From Bostrychus sinensis (taxonomy: Eukaryota > Chordata > Actinopteri > Gobiiformes > Eleotridae): 64,000 nucleotides of DNA. The position numbers were made by a program, and so were the translations under genes. Under the pieces are notes generated by a model. It was not told the DNA's origin. It saw only the letters and a list, made by a program, of their open reading frames with translations, and ran no database searches. Numbering within the stretch: the first letter of the stretch is position 1; each line of letters begins with the position of its first letter. Positions 55,404 to 64,000 of this stretch are shown piece after piece. The stretch covers positions 28,176,526 through 28,240,525 of the forward strand of contig CM036254.1 of NCBI GenBank assembly GCA_020698575.1. The letters run 5' to 3'.

Positions 55404-56894
55404 ACTCTTAACTCCAACTCTTTCTCTTTCTGGGATGTTTTGGCGTACACAAGAGACATTATTAGACTCCTAGTTTCATGCTATTCTCGGTCTCGTCCCC
55501 AACGTTTTCATTACAGCTCGAGCAGTGTTGAACAAGTGTGGTTTTAGAACTGCTCAGTGAAGGTCGTCACCCTCTGCAGACAGGCTCATCAGCTCTGGGA
55601 TAAACACAGCAGCGTCAGGCCGGTGGAGACAGTGATGCAGGCAGACAGCGGTTGTCAGACAGCGCTGGGTTATGGAGATAAGGTGGGCTTTATTTAGAAA
55701 CGCCGTCATGACGAAGTCGTGACGTCACCACAGGCTCTGCACCTGCCTGGAGCCATGAGACACGGGAGAGAGCACGGGGGCTGCACGGGGTCTGGAGATC
55801 ACTCACTTCAGACAGAAACAGCTATGAGGCGTGCTCATTTCTGAAGAAGTCAAAAAATATTCCATACAGGCATCAGACAATGGTATTGATGTGTGTTTAA
55901 ACATAAAGCAGGTGGATAAATAAATGTTTTGGAGAAGTCAAAGAGGCCAGTTTGAGATGGTGGACAGAGGGGGAATAGTGAATATGTGAAATATAAAAAG
56001 ATGCTGAGGTTAGAGAAGCCAGACAGGAGGCCTAGAGGGATGTATTTTTTATTTAGTGAAAGAGAACATAAAGATTGTTGGTGTCAGAGGAAAGTGTTTG
56101 ATGGCGGCAGATGATTTGCAGTGGCCATCATTTAAAGAAAACAGCTGAGAGAAAAAAATATCACCTGGATGACTAAGAATCTTCAGCAGCAATTGTCCTC
56201 AGTGATGGCTTGTGGTGACTGGGCGGAGGGGCTAAAGCATTGTTAACAGTGCACACTACTCACCATCAACACTAGGCCATAGACAACAGCTGTTCAACTT
56301 CCACAATTAGGAAAATATTATTTAATTTCAAGTTGCCACACAAAGGCTTGCACATAACTTTGAGGTACTACTCATCAATTATAAACCTAGTTAGCCAATG
56401 CACAATGTCACATTATCCCACTCTTTTATCCAAGTAGGCTGCTTATCATCTAACAACTTGACAATAGCAATAACAGAAAGTGCAAGAGGAAAGCAGTCTA
56501 GTTACCTGCATGTCATGTTTTATAGAAATGTGTGAGGTACCTTATTTAAAATGAAGCTCACATTAATATCCTCTCTCTGAGGCAAACATATTAATAAAGC
56601 ACGTTAATAACTGTCACTGAAGTCCGGTGGTTTTTGTATTATATCTGATTGAAAGGGCAGCCAGTCCGTTCAGGCGAGTTTGTCCCATAAACTTTGAAGA
56701 ATTTATTAAATCCTGATACCAGCCATCCCGGAATCTCATAAAATGAACAAAATGGAAATGAAGAAATGTGTCACTGTTACGACTGTGCAACACATTTGTT
56801 TCGACATTTGACTTGTAAATTCTTCTGCTACTGTACTCATGTTTCAAGTTCATTCAGTTCATTATGATAGGGCTAGGCTTTTAAATAGGCCATG
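55404..56894. other. Mostly unique sequence, GC-richer at 55.5-55.85 kb
   Basis: Contains the CRE at 55720 and GGATGACTAAGAATCTTCAG (56170), a scrap of the dispersed repeat also at 25.6 kb. No exon ending in ATG with a donor was found, which is what the missing adgra1 first coding exon would need. Confidence 0.35.
55720..55727. promoter_or_regulatory. Full palindromic CRE (TGACGTCA)
   Basis: The sequence TCGTGACGTCACCAC holds a perfect 8-bp CREB/ATF site in a locally GC- and CpG-richer stretch (about 55.5-55.85 kb), with a related palindrome TCATGA at 55707. It lies 6.7 kb upstream of the adgra1 exon and could belong to a promoter or enhancer. Confidence 0.4.
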
Positions 56895-57010
56895 TCCCTC
56901 TGTTGGTAAAATGCTTTTTTCCCCCCTCTGCCTGCCAAACAGGAAACTGGGATTTAATTCCTGGATAAATAGAGAGTGTTGTGTCAGGAAGGGCATCCAG
57001 CATAAAAACT
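56895..57010 (+). repeat. SINE with tRNA-like head and GGAAGGGCATC tail
   Basis: TCTGTTGGTAAAATGC, GGAAACTGGGATTTAATTCC (B-box-like) then TGTGTCAGGAAGGGCATCCA. It shows head and tail close together and helps place the other tail-only fragments. Confidence 0.65.
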
Positions 57011-57734
57011 GAAGATAGGGCATTTCACAAAATTCAGTGTCAGTTTTCAGGGTTTTGCTCTCACAGTTTGTACATAGTTCATACTTTTTGTTTTATTTTA
57101 GTAATTCACAATATTAATCATTAGTTCAGAACTAGTAACCAGTTAATTTATTGTTTGGAAAGCATTACCTCTAATACTACTAATACTAAGGATTTTTGAG
57201 CTCTTGTAAATAAATGCAAAATTACAAATGTCAGAGTCAGTAAGGTAACTATAAACTATTTATTGATTAAAATATTGTTAACTACATATTTATTAATGCT
57301 TTATTACTGCTTAATAGTGGTGAGTTAGGGGGCTAATATCCTTAATGGAAAAAAAGGATCTTAAAGCTCAGTACAGTCACATGCGCATCAAGTGATTGTC
57401 CAACTCATTAGAGAAAACATCTGCCCTCAGACCTGTCTATTGCCTACTGCCTACTTTACTTTTTTTTTTTTTTTAGATTATTTATGTGACTAAAGTTGAA
57501 TCTCCTCTGAACCTCTTGTTGCTCTGTCTGATCATGCCGCTCTTTCTGTTCTGTCCCACCAGCCCCTCCCCACTGACTTTTTCTCGAGCTCACAGCTCTG
57601 TCTCTCTTCATGCTCATGTGCCAGGCCTTTAAACCTAAGTTATAGGAAGTACATCTCTCTCTCTTTTGAATGTTTTTTATTTTGTGTGAAACATCAAAGC
57701 TACGATCTGAAAAATACCCCGTGTTCTCCTCTTG
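57011..57734. other. Unannotated sequence
   Basis: Poly(T) at 57459-57475. No feature was recognised. Confidence 0.35.
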
Positions 57735-58976
57735 AACTTTAGCACCTGTTTACATGACAACGCTGGCCAGGAAAATGCAACAGTCATGCCCCTTCCGATT
57801 CGCATCTATACGACAACGCTGAGGTGTAAGGAAAATTGTAAACTGTAGTACCTGTATGTGTCCAGCAAATGGCGCTGTGGGCCCCGCAAATGCTCTACAC
57901 CACACATGCCCTTTACAAACACACGCCGTCACCCAGATCCTCTCATGTAAACTTCAGGAGGGGCTCTTTGTTTGTACACAGTCCCCCCACTTTTCACACC
58001 CAGTGGTGTTCCCTGGAGGGCCCTAGTGCTATGTCCGGAGCGATCAGCTGTTTGTATGCAGCAGTAGATGGTCTGGTGGCCAGCTGATGACGCACACACC
58101 GCACGTCTGTCGATGCGCTGCACGTAAATCCTCGTGTGCTCCACAACTTGTTTGTGCTTCACTTTTTTCCGTACAGTTAAGTTTTAGTTTAGTTTATTGA
58201 ACAGGGACCATGTACAGGAGCATTGATCACAGAAGAAAATATGCTTTGTACCAGACGCTCTGTGAGCATTTTACGTTAGACTGAGTAAGTGTAGGGATAA
58301 TATCAGCGCTTAAACCACCGTCACTGCGAAGGACTCTGCTCTTGTATTTGTTAGCTTTGAATTGTTAGCAACCACATTAATTAGGTGTCAGACCGCGCTC
58401 CCCTCACCCCCCGCGGTATTCGGACTCCCTCCTCTTATGTGTGTATTCAGTCCTTCTGACATCCGACTGACTTCATCCTGCAATATGCACACACACCTCA
58501 GGAGAAGATTGGGAAGCATGCCTCCCGACATTGTCCGGAGGTGCTGTTTGTAAAGGGCCACATTGAGTGAACAACAGAGGAAGTGATAGCTCCGGTCTGT
58601 AACTTTCCAACTACTTTATTAACTTGTGGTTTTCTGGAGCCATTCTCATAATGTCTCTCATAAAAGTAAGTACGTATATAGATATTACTGACAGTTACTC
58701 GACTAAATATGAACGCATGAGACATAAAAGCCAACTACTGTTCAGATTGGGGCTGTTATGTCATTGTTTTCAGTGAGTTGCTGTTTTCACAGTTTACATG
58801 AGGGCGGAGCGGCTCCAAGCAGCTCTCCACTGTGAGACCAAAACACCTCTGTCAGCATTTTAAAAAGATTGCGGATTTTCGAAAAACGGAAAGCCTGTCT
58901 TTGTGTAAATGAAAGGACAAACTGCAATCAAACCTTTGCAGATTCAGCAAAACGTGTTGTCGTTTAAATGGCCCCT
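57735..58976. mobile_element. Probable larger element, GGCCGTTTACATGACAACG type
   Basis: Left GTTTACATGACAACGCTGGC, right (reverse complement AAGGGGCCATTTAAACGACA, then ACACGTTTTG). The interior is CpG-rich with short opposing frames only. Boundaries and target duplication are uncertain, and it may be two elements. Confidence 0.4.
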
Positions 58977-59274
58977 TAAATAGACGCGCTAAATTTAATT
59001 ACATTTAATATCTTCCTATCAGTTTTTGACATTTCATGCTAAATAATGTTTGGGATTCCTGGGCCTTGTAACATAAAACAAAAACTGGCATGAATCTTTA
59101 AATTGTCTTTGTCAGGATTAAGTTAGTTGCATGTCTTTAAACTGAACTATTTTTCTCTGTGCAAAAACACTTAACCCTTTCTTTTCTGTGCCAAATGAAA
59201 ACATGGTGCTTGATGAGTGACATGTCTGAAGTGTTCTTTTTTTATTTTTATTTTTAAGGAACCATCCCATTTCT

Positions 59275-59308
<34 letters not shown>

Positions 59309-60125
59309 GCCAAATTTACCCTTGCAGTATCCTGAACAGTGCAGCTTATTAGTCTTTAAAAGCTGTATAGTCCATGTTGCAAGTTAGCTACAAACATAAT
59401 GCATGCATGGGACACTTTTTTTTGTTTGTCTGTTTGGTATTTGACCTTATTAAATAGAATAGAAAAGTAAAGAATGTATACTGTAGAACGTAGAGTACCT
59501 GTTGATGCCCCATGAACAGTACTTAGTAAGATAAGTAACAGTACTTAATAAGATACACACTTAAGACATTTGAGTTAAAAAAGGAATAAGTTAAAGTTAA
59601 AGCCTGTGTTTTCAAACTGAATCTGTCACAAAATGAGAAATGCACAGGGGAAGAAAAAAATAAATAAAAAAATAAGCCACGCTGTGATTTTGATAGGAGC
59701 TTAATGAGCCTTAGTTAACAATGTGTCTTTTAAAGACACAAAAAGCGACTTAACTCGCCTTTCATTCTGCCGTTTGACTTGGCTCCTATCCATTTTTTGT
59801 TTTGATTTTCTGCCTTTATGTTGGCAGACTAGGCAGCTTATGCTATTGTTGCATTCATCCGCGCAGCTCAGGGTGTCAGCTAAACGCCTGAAATGCAGAA
59901 TGTAAATGCAGAGAGTCGACAGGACTGGGGACTTAATTCTGCTGATACTTACACAGCTCCCAGACTGCCAGACTTTGTATTTGCGTCGCATGCTGTGCCT
60001 CCAAACAGAGAAACTCATCATTAGGCTAGAGAGGGTTTCTGAGTGACTTCTTTCTTCCTGATCATGTTTCATGATCAATCTAGTATCCAAGACTAAATCA
60101 ACACGACATTGCTAATATGCTTGAG
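58977..60125. other. Poly(A) and a candidate non-coding block
   Basis: Poly(A) of about 28 at 59279-59306. 59700-60090 is repeat-free and motif-dense (TTGTTGCATTCATCCGCGCA); the 129-codon minus frame there has no domain and is opposed by a 60-codon + frame. Confidence 0.3.
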
Positions 60126-60725
60126 CAGTGGTTCCCAAAGTGGAGTCAGGAGCCCAGTGGTGGGCCGCGAACGTCCAGCAGGGGGGCCACCAGAGTTTTG
60201 ACATGAATTACAATTAGGTACTTGTTTAAAAATATTACTTTGAGGCAATTTTTCAGGGTAGCTCCAGGTTTTGTCTTGCAAAATTTAAGACCTTTTTAGG
60301 ACTTTTTAATGCCACTTAAAATGAGATGTAATGCCAACACTCTGCATTTAAAAAATATCCACGCATTTCAATGATTAATTAATTTCATTTTAATGATTAA
60401 TTAAATTAATGTTTTGACGATTTTAAGACCTAGATGAACAAAATTGAACACCTATTCGTAATAAATTATACTTTGAAGGCTTTCATTTTGACACAATCAA
60501 ATTTAATACCTTTTCAATGCTTTTAGGACCTTAGGGCTACCCTGTTTTTAGCCAACAGCTGTTTTTGTAATGTTTTTATAGAAATCTATGAAAAAAAAAC
60601 AAAAAAACAAGACATAGTATTTTCACTAGAGTTAAGTCTTATTGTTGGGGGTCTGCGTGGGATTTTCTGGTTTGTAAAGATGCTGTGACACTCCTGACTT
60701 TGGTGAATGGCTGTCACTAACCCAT
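60126..60725 (+). mobile_element. hAT element, CAGTGGTTCCCAAAG type, + orientation
   Basis: It starts CAGTGGTTCCCAAAGTGGAG and GGGGGGCCACCAG and contains TTGGGGGTCTGCGTGGGATT, the inverse of sequence in 28321-29198. The right end is unresolved. It hosts the MITE at 60254-60544. Confidence 0.6.
60254..60544. mobile_element. Nested MITE, CAGGGTAGC type
   Basis: Left CAGGGTAGCTCCAGG, right (reverse complement CAGGGTAGCCCTAAGG). The subterminal TTTAAGACCTTTTTAGGAC is mirrored at the right. Target duplication not clear. Confidence 0.65.
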
Positions 60726-60804
60726 TTTTGAGTATAAATGTTTAAATGGGCATTTATAAGGACGTGTAACAGCTTTTTTATGCCCTTAACTTTGAAATAA
60801 TACC

Positions 60805-60838
<34 letters not shown>

Positions 60839-61890
60839 GAATAATAATAATCATTTATTTATTTTTGTTTTAGTTATTTATTGTTATTTTTATTTTTAGT
60901 TCTTTCTGGAATTTACTGCACACATCGTATCTTGTTTGTTCCATGTATATCATTGTATTTTGTTTCATGTCTTATTTATTACTTGTAAATAATAATCACT
61001 ATATATTTGCAAAAAAAAAAAACAAAAAAACAAAAACAAAACAAGAATATTAAATAATAATTTCAAATCTAAATCAGCTCTGAGTGAGTGTGAAGAAAGC
61101 ATTTTTGCAAACAATTCATAATTTCAACTGTAACTCTATTATTTCTGGATTATTTGACATCGTTACTCTGTTACTTACTGTTCTGTTACACTACAGGATA
61201 ATCACCACAATTTGGCCATTTTTAATTATTGTCAGAAATTACTCAACATGTCTGCTGTGCTAAACTAAATGAGTACATCCCTTTCTGGTCTAAAAATTAT
61301 TTGTAACATTCATATTTTTTTATAAATACAGCTGCAGGACACCAAACATAAACGTGAATCTTAATTGCCTCATAGAAACTGAGGATTTTGCTATTATTAA
61401 TAATAAAATAACAGTTCTTTATTACCTTCAGCTTATCTAGAGGTCTTTCTGGTCTGTGAGAGATGACAGATGAGCTCCTGTAGACTGCCTGTTTAAAAGC
61501 CTGATCTTTCATGTCACACTGCATGACACCATTTTAGATTACAAGATAATACAAATTTTAATTATTTTTCTATGCTTCAACTGCAGTTAAAAGTGTTCTA
61601 TTAATAAATTAAAATATTCAATGCTATGCCATCAACCTTATGAACTGTCAAAGACATTAGTGACATATTTTATAAATGTTTGTATTCTGTATTTTGAAAA
61701 TATTAACAGTCAACCGCAGGACATTTTGCAGTTTAATGTTAAAAAAATTAAAAATTAAAAATGCGTATGTCTAAAACTTACAAAATTATGTTTAAGAAAA
61801 ACATAATTTAGCAAATATGTTTAACTGATTCCAAAAAATGCTGTCGTCAAGTCAAGTACCCTAAAAACATACACTTAGAAAACTATTTAT
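60726..61890. other. AT-rich sequence with (ATT)n
   Basis: (ATT)n at 60803-60838 and A-rich runs at 61009-61040. No gene was recognised. Confidence 0.45.
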
Positions 61891-61906
61891 TCAAGGCTAA
61901 ATCAGC

Positions 61907-61940
<34 letters not shown>

Positions 61941-62030
61941 ATTACATCAGGACTTAGCTTCCACTAGGCCAAAAATAAACTAGGAATGAACTTGAAGTGA
62001 ACCATGAATAAACAGGGATTAAGCCAAGAC
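61891..62030 (-). repeat. Possible scrap of the 11-bp minisatellite family
   Basis: After poly(A) (61910-61937), AGGACTTAGC, ATAAACTAGGA and ACAGGGATTAAGCC resemble diverged AGGACTAAACC units. No termini were seen. Confidence 0.35.
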
Positions 62031-62402
62031 CACTAATATGTTGCACTGCCAGTAGAGACAACATTGAAGATTTTTTATCAAGGTTTTGAGTCAGGGCACA
62101 ATCAAAATTCTTACAAGAAAAATATTCAAATTAGGGTTACGAACAGGGCTACATTTCATAGTAAGCAAGAATAAAAACAGCTACTCTTCAGCCTGGGAAA
62201 TTCACTAAATACATCACATGTCCTGCACAGAGACTCAGCCCATAAACTTCACCTCCCATCTTTTAGTAAAGCCAGTCAAGCGGACACTTTATGGGACATC
62301 CCGCACACTTTATGCCCTGCTTGAAGTCAAGCCCTTGTCTATGGACCTGTTCTGGTGACATTTCTCTGATCTATACTCTCTTTCTCTTTCTGTCTTTTGT
62401 AG
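62031..62402 (+). other. Intron sequence upstream of the adgra1 exon
   Basis: It ends in a strong pyrimidine tract (CTCTTTCTCTTTCTGTCTTT) and TTTTGTAG. No other feature was seen. Confidence 0.6.
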
Positions 62403-62530
62403 GATCTGAAGAAGGTGCTGTCTTTCCCCCAATATCCCGGGGAGTTTCTGCACCCGGTCGTGTATGCCTGCACGGCGGTCATGTTGCTCTGCCTCTTCGC
62501 CTCCATCATAACATACATAGTGCACCACAG
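62403..62530 (+). CDS. adgra1: adgra1 (GPR123) coding exon, start of receptor and first transmembrane helix
   Basis: This internal exon of an adhesion-family G protein-coupled receptor has a pyrimidine-rich acceptor ending TTTTGTAG and a donor GTAAGA. It encodes 42 residues in phase 0 plus a trailing AG, which would give Ser with the usual next exon. The peptide begins DLKKVLSFPQ, continues YPGEFLHPVVYACTAVM, and runs into a hydrophobic helix ending ITYIVHH, the first of seven membrane spans. From memory this is nearly identical to residues 2-43 of vertebrate ADGRA1, and less like ADGRA2/ADGRA3. ADGRA1 is an orphan, mainly neural plasma-membrane receptor lacking the long LRR/Ig/GAIN ectodomain of its paralogues, which fits the helix starting about 16 residues in. 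An in-frame TAG directly precedes the exon, so it depends on splicing, and the initiator Met must be in an upstream exon. No other adgra1 exon was recognised here. Confidence 0.93.
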
Positions 62531-62715
62531 GTAAGACCAGCACCCATTTTTACTATTTGAAATGCTTTTAAAGTGATCCAAAAAGGTTAATTTTTACTAA
62601 TAAAGAATTTTCTCATAGACAGACCATTGTTTTTGTATTGTACTTTTACTGTACAGACGCCGGAAAACACCAAAAACTCAAAAAATGGAATGACGGAGTG
62701 TGCGGTGCCTTTTTT

Positions 62716-62960
62716 TGGGCGGCAGTAGCTCAGTTGGTAGAGCCGCTTGTCCACTGACCAGAAGGTTGGCGGTTCAAACCCCACTCCCACCGTTGCATAC
62801 TGTCGTTGTGTCCTTGGGCAAGACACTTAACCCACCTTGCCTCCGGTGTCTGCGCACACTGGTGTATGAATGTGAGTGTGAATGGGTGAACGGTTCCTTG
62901 ATGTAAAGCGCTTTGAGTACCCATGAAGGTAGAAAAGCGCTATATAAATGTGACCATTTA
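62716..62960 (+). repeat. tRNA-derived SINE, full length, best-preserved copy
   Basis: A box in CAGTAGCTCAGTTGGTAGAG, B box GGCGGTTCAAACCCC, then TGTCCTTGGGCAAGACACTT, AACGGTTCCTTGATGTAAAG, CGCTTTGAGTACCC and GAAAAGCGCTATATAAATGT. The 3' tail is of the L2-like type shared with cichlid AFC-like SINEs. It lies in the intron after the adgra1 exon. Confidence 0.93.
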
Positions 62961-62979
62961 CCATTTTTTTTGAATTCTT

Positions 62980-63400
62980 GTATTGTACTTTGACATGTTT
63001 CGCCTACTTCCTGCAGTTTTCCTCAGAAGGGTCACGTGGTGTTGCTGTGACGTGTTTTTTCAGCTAGCACTTTTGGTATTGTCTTGCTGCCTGGAGTGGT
63101 AGGACGATGTCTCCAGGTGTGTGTCATGGTTTTACTGTGTGTCATGGTTTTACTGTCCTGGGAACATGTTTCTGGCTCTCAATGGCCTTTGACTCTGGCT
63201 TTGTCTCAGTCCATTGTAAGGTTTTCCTTTTTGCAATGGTCAGATATTGCGGACTGTAGATGGCGCTGCCGTCTTACCACTCCAGGTAGGAAGACAAAAC
63301 CTGTTTATATCAGCTGCCAAGACACGTCACAGCAACATTCATGTGACCCTTCTGAGGAAGACTGCAGGAAGTAGTCAAAACTTGTCAAAATATGATACAA
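62980..63400. mobile_element. Foldback element with arms over 100 bp
   Basis: Left arm about 62985-63105 (CCTACTTCCTGCAGTTTTCC, TCAGAAGGGTCACGTGG, TGCTGTGACGTGT, CCTGGAGTGGTAGGAC) is inverted at about 63272-63395. The loop of about 165 bp holds a direct repeat GTGTGTCATGGTTTTACT. No ORF with a domain was seen. TGAGGAAGACTGCAGGAAGT resembles a motif common in teleost repeats. Confidence 0.8.
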
Positions 63401-63507
63401 AAACACACTTTATAGTGTGTCTATAAGAAAATTGTTTATTCATTCTTTAAAAATGCATTGTTTGTGGTAGTTGTCAATAATACATAGCCCTCTACATGTC
63501 AGTACTA

Positions 63508-64000
63508 CACTCAAGGAAAAAAGAAACGCACTACTGCTTTTTTACCACATTTTTGTTTGGTTACTTATTTTTGATGGAAATATTACATGTGCACATCAAC
63601 CATATACCCGTCCCTGATATTCAGACCCAATTAATCAATGCTTATGACAGTTTCAATAACAATAACATGACCAAACAATAATAATGCAGCAGTTGTGACA
63701 TGTGGTCGACCAGATCTGGGACGGTCATCGGAGGATCCAGTGGTGTGAAAAACGCTGAGCAAGGCGTACAACAGTAGAGTGATGGACTCCAAACTCCTGG
63801 CTACAGCCGTGTGCTCCTTCCAGCTTGAAGCATGCCAATGGCACGATCTCTCTCTGGTTGCAGCAGTCGTGGCATTGTGAACAAATGTGCTTTTTTTTTC
63901 CATTTTGGTGTCTTTTTATAGGGAATGGTTGTGCACAATTGAGGACAGGTCCAATTCATCTCTGAGTTTTACTCATGACCCAGACATAGGTGATTAATAC
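63508..64000 (-). mobile_element. Tc1/mariner-type relic, runs off the window
   Basis: The end CACTCAAGGAAAAAAGAAAC (63508) is a known teleost Tc1-like terminus. Minus-strand frames encode pieces of the N-terminal DNA-binding domain: LLQPERDRAIGMLQAGRS, then HTAVARSLES and GSSDDRPRSGRPHVTTA, the last being the GRPR-type AT-hook-like motif. The pieces are in different frames, and the catalytic DDE domain is deleted between about 63690 and the terminus. Confidence 0.8.

Noticed and set aside
60126..60200. CCAGCAGGGGGGCCACCAG as a CTCF site
   Set aside because: It lies in the subterminal region of a repeated hAT element, so the match reflects the repeat consensus.
62291..62560. 89-codon + frame across the adgra1 exon
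   Set aside because: It is in a different phase from the conserved receptor peptide and runs through the intron and splice sites.
62716..62790. Possible functional tRNA (clean A and B boxes)
   Set aside because: It continues into the standard SINE body and tail and lacks an acceptor stem.

Overview
The window reads as ray-finned fish (teleost, probably percomorph) nuclear DNA. It is AT-rich and intron-like, with tRNA-derived SINEs of the type sharing an L2-like tail, V-SINE relatives, Rex1-like and L2-clade LINE fragments, a Tc1/mariner relic, many short non-autonomous hAT elements with 8-bp target duplications, and abundant microsatellites. The species cannot be named from the sequence. Almost all open reading frames of 60-260 codons here are chance or repeat-driven; the two longest (around 43.1-43.9 kb and 50.5-51.3 kb) are minisatellites.

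One protein-coding exon is convincing: 62403-62530 on the + strand, the exon encoding the start of adgra1 (GPR123), an orphan adhesion-family GPCR, ending in the first membrane helix. Its initiator Met must lie in an upstream exon that I could not find, so the preceding 62 kb is most simply a long first intron and/or 5' flank of adgra1. A compact gene-like unit at 55.0-55.4 kb (two CCAAT boxes, a TATA-like box, an interrupted frame, AATAAA) is the only other coding candidate; I do not recognise its product.

Layout: 0-8 kb, unique sequence with a foldback MITE and a SINE cluster; 9-12 kb, a hAT split by a Rex1-like fragment, then a hAT nested in a hAT; 12-18 kb, mostly unique DNA with possible regulatory blocks; 18-19.5 kb, another hAT-in-hAT; 20.9 kb, two abutting perfect hairpins; 26.9-29.2 kb, a minisatellite-bearing hAT abutting a further nested pair; 34.3-35.7 kb, a SINE and a degenerate L2 LINE; 36-41 kb, three hAT MITEs; 43-46 kb, a 7-bp minisatellite pair flanking another minisatellite hAT; 46.9-52.4 kb, hAT remnants and a GGGAACATAGG repeat family linked with telomere-like repeats; 54-59 kb, further MITEs, the gene-like unit and a CRE; 60-62 kb, nested MITEs; 62.4-64 kb, the adgra1 exon followed by a SINE, a long foldback element and a Tc1-like relic in the next intron.

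The most distinctive finding is a hAT MITE family carrying an expanding 11-bp minisatellite (TTTAGTCCTGG and variants), present at five or more loci in 64 kb, several with matching 8-bp target duplications. A transposon is in effect seeding minisatellites across the locus.
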